From Bacteroidales bacterium (GTDB lineage: Bacteria > Bacteroidota > Bacteroidia > Bacteroidales > DTU049), in NCBI GenBank assembly GCA_030017935.1, contig JASEGF010000027.1:7467-15146 (forward strand): a DNA stretch of 7,680 nt, in the 5' to 3' direction. A program made the translations under genes and the position numbers. The notes below the pieces were generated by a model. It made no database searches, was not told the DNA's origin, and saw only the letters and a list, made by a program, of their open reading frames with translations. Shown here one piece after another: positions 6,911-7,680 of the stretch; the first letter of the stretch is position 1, and each line of letters opens with the position of its first letter.

Positions 6911-6936
6911 GGGGGAAATAAGGGGTAGGGAGAGGG
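6911..6936 (+). other. Potential G-quadruplex motif
   Basis: Four G-tracts (5, 4, 3 and 3 G at 6911-6915, 6922-6925, 6928-6930 and 6934-6936) are separated by loops of 6, 2 and 3 bases, satisfying the usual G3+N1-7 rule on the plus strand. It is the only such tract in this very A+T-rich window. It lies between the transposase gene and recN, and for recN transcription the G-rich strand is the template. Confidence 0.6.
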
Positions 6937-6948
6937 ATTTTTAACTTT

Positions 6949-7680
6949 TTATGTTAGGTTTTCTATTGGTTTACTTCTAAGCTTTATGTATTCATACCAT
7001 GCACACCTATCTGACGCCGCTAAATTCAACATCCTTCCCACATCCTCTATTAATTTATTTAATAAATACTTGTGCTTCACTATATACCACATTATATAAC
7101 TCTGCAAATACTTCGTAGCTACTCCTCTGAACTGCTTGTCTATCCACTTCGCAAACCTTACTGTATGCTGTCTCACTGTATTTATGTTGTATGTGTCATT
7201 TTGATCTTTTACTAGTTCTCGTTTTACTGCCTTACTCTTTAAATTCTTTGACCTAAACTTCTTGAATTCTTTCTTATCTTCTCCACATATCGTGCTACTT
7301 GTAGATACTTTATTCCTTAATATCTTTTCTATTTTCACCTTCTTTATTTTATCAAAGCATATTAGATTGAATAGCATATTGCCACTTCTATCTTTCATCG
7401 CCAGCACTGCCACATTGTGCTGTTTTTTCTCCTGAGCAATCAAATATTCTTCTTTGCTTTTATATCTTCTGCCTTTTTCAGAATATTTCATCAGTAACTC
7501 TTCGAGTTCCATTATCCCAAAAAAGTTTACATTATCATCGAAGCTCCTCAATGCTGTCAATATCCTATGTCTCCATTCGAAACTTGTCGTTAGATCTATT
7601 CCTATTTCTTTAGCACATTGGCGTAAACTTTTTCCTTCTAGCATGCATAGAATGTAGTCCAGCATTAATTCTTTTTTATG
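6949..7680 (-). CDS. IS1595-family-like (ISXO2-type) transposase, 5' end outside window
   Basis: DDE-type transposase; the frame is open through base 7680, and the first Met in view (7663-7665) is preceded by five open codons, so the true start and probably an N-terminal zinc ribbon lie outside. From that Met, 238 residues are visible: a helix-turn-helix-like region (CMLEGKSLRQCAKEIGI, 7-23, then WRHRIL at 31-36), the block FFGIMELEELLMKYSEKGRR (48-67), CGEDKKEFKKF (127-137), and the C-terminal block FRGVATKYLQSY (179-190), strongly diagnostic of IS1595. Two positions look altered: Glu55 stands where relatives have the first catalytic Asp (ELDE), and Arg165 where many have Asn (VN). Asp130 fits the second catalytic residue. 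The element may therefore be inactive, or use shifted residues. There is no internal stop or frameshift in view. Confidence 0.85.
   Translation of the reverse strand, partial: HKKELMLDYILCMLEGKSLRQCAKEIGIDLTTSFEWRHRILTALRSFDDNVNFFGIMELEELLMKYSEKGRRYKSKEEYLIAQEKKQHNVAVLAMKDRSGNMLFNLICFDKIKKVKIEKILRNKVSTSSTICGEDKKEFKKFRSKNLKSKAVKRELVKDQNDTYNINTVRQHTVRFAKWIDKQFRGVATKYLQSYIMWYIVKHKYLLNKLIEDVGRMLNLAASDRCAWYEYIKLRSKPIENLT

Larger units (their letters stand above)
6911..7680 (-). mobile_element. Insertion sequence of IS1595 type, one end only
   Basis: The transposase gene and the non-coding stretch after its stop codon make up one end of an insertion sequence whose other end is beyond the right edge. 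The left boundary is placed near 6911, where AT-only sequence (TTTTTAAT at 6903-6910) changes abruptly to a G-rich tract. This would fit an AT-rich 8-bp target duplication of the kind IS1595 elements make, but the partner copy cannot be seen. The boundary is an inference and could lie anywhere in about 6900-6945. Confidence 0.5.

Noticed and set aside
7454..7657. A 67-codon open frame on the plus strand
   Set aside because: It is antisense to the conserved transposase coding sequence and has no recognisable features.

Overview
The window looks like a chromosomal segment of a strongly A+T-rich Bacteroidota bacterium. Four things point there. Several genes have the Bacteroidota-type -7 promoter box TAnnTTTG upstream. 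Shine-Dalgarno sequences are essentially absent before start codons. Two protein types are typical of the phylum: a secreted TlpA-like thioredoxin protein with a long N-terminal region, and a small CxxC/CxxxC zinc-ribbon protein. The class II ribonucleotide reductase N-terminus also reads like the Bacteroidota form. Species or family cannot be assigned from the sequence alone.

Layout, left to right. (1) 1-520, minus: N-terminal 173 codons of an adenosylcobalamin-dependent ribonucleotide reductase (nrdJ), cut by the window edge. (2) 725-2110, minus: exported TlpA/AhpC-like thioredoxin-fold protein with a CYHC active site. (3) About 2216-2470: a non-coding compound repeat region with inverted GTG/CAC-rich arms, two nested palindromes and a 32-nt perfect AT palindrome that can act as a bidirectional terminator. 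(4) 2599-2687, minus: tRNA-Ser(GCU) with its own promoter. (5) 2739-3176, minus: small lipoprotein of unknown function. (6) 3177-3558: AT-rich intergenic region holding seven tandem copies of a degenerate 8-bp unit and a promoter. (7) 3559-4131, plus: gmhA, the only convincing plus-strand gene. (8) 6865 to 4206, minus: an apparent three-gene operon of recN, a four-helix membrane protein of unknown function and a zinc-ribbon protein. (9) 6911-7680: one end of an insertion sequence of the IS1595 type, lying just upstream of recN and running off the right edge.

Most genes are housekeeping and unrelated in function: dNTP synthesis, envelope thiol chemistry, translation, heptose synthesis and recombination repair. 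No defence system, CRISPR array, biosynthetic cluster or phage module is visible. The points that deserve a second look are the junction between the insertion sequence and recN, where a four-tract G-quadruplex motif sits about 45 bases upstream of the recN start and the recN promoter may have been rebuilt; the altered catalytic positions of the transposase; the compound intergenic repeat; the 8-bp tandem array at the gmhA promoter; and the two unknown genes co-directional with recN.
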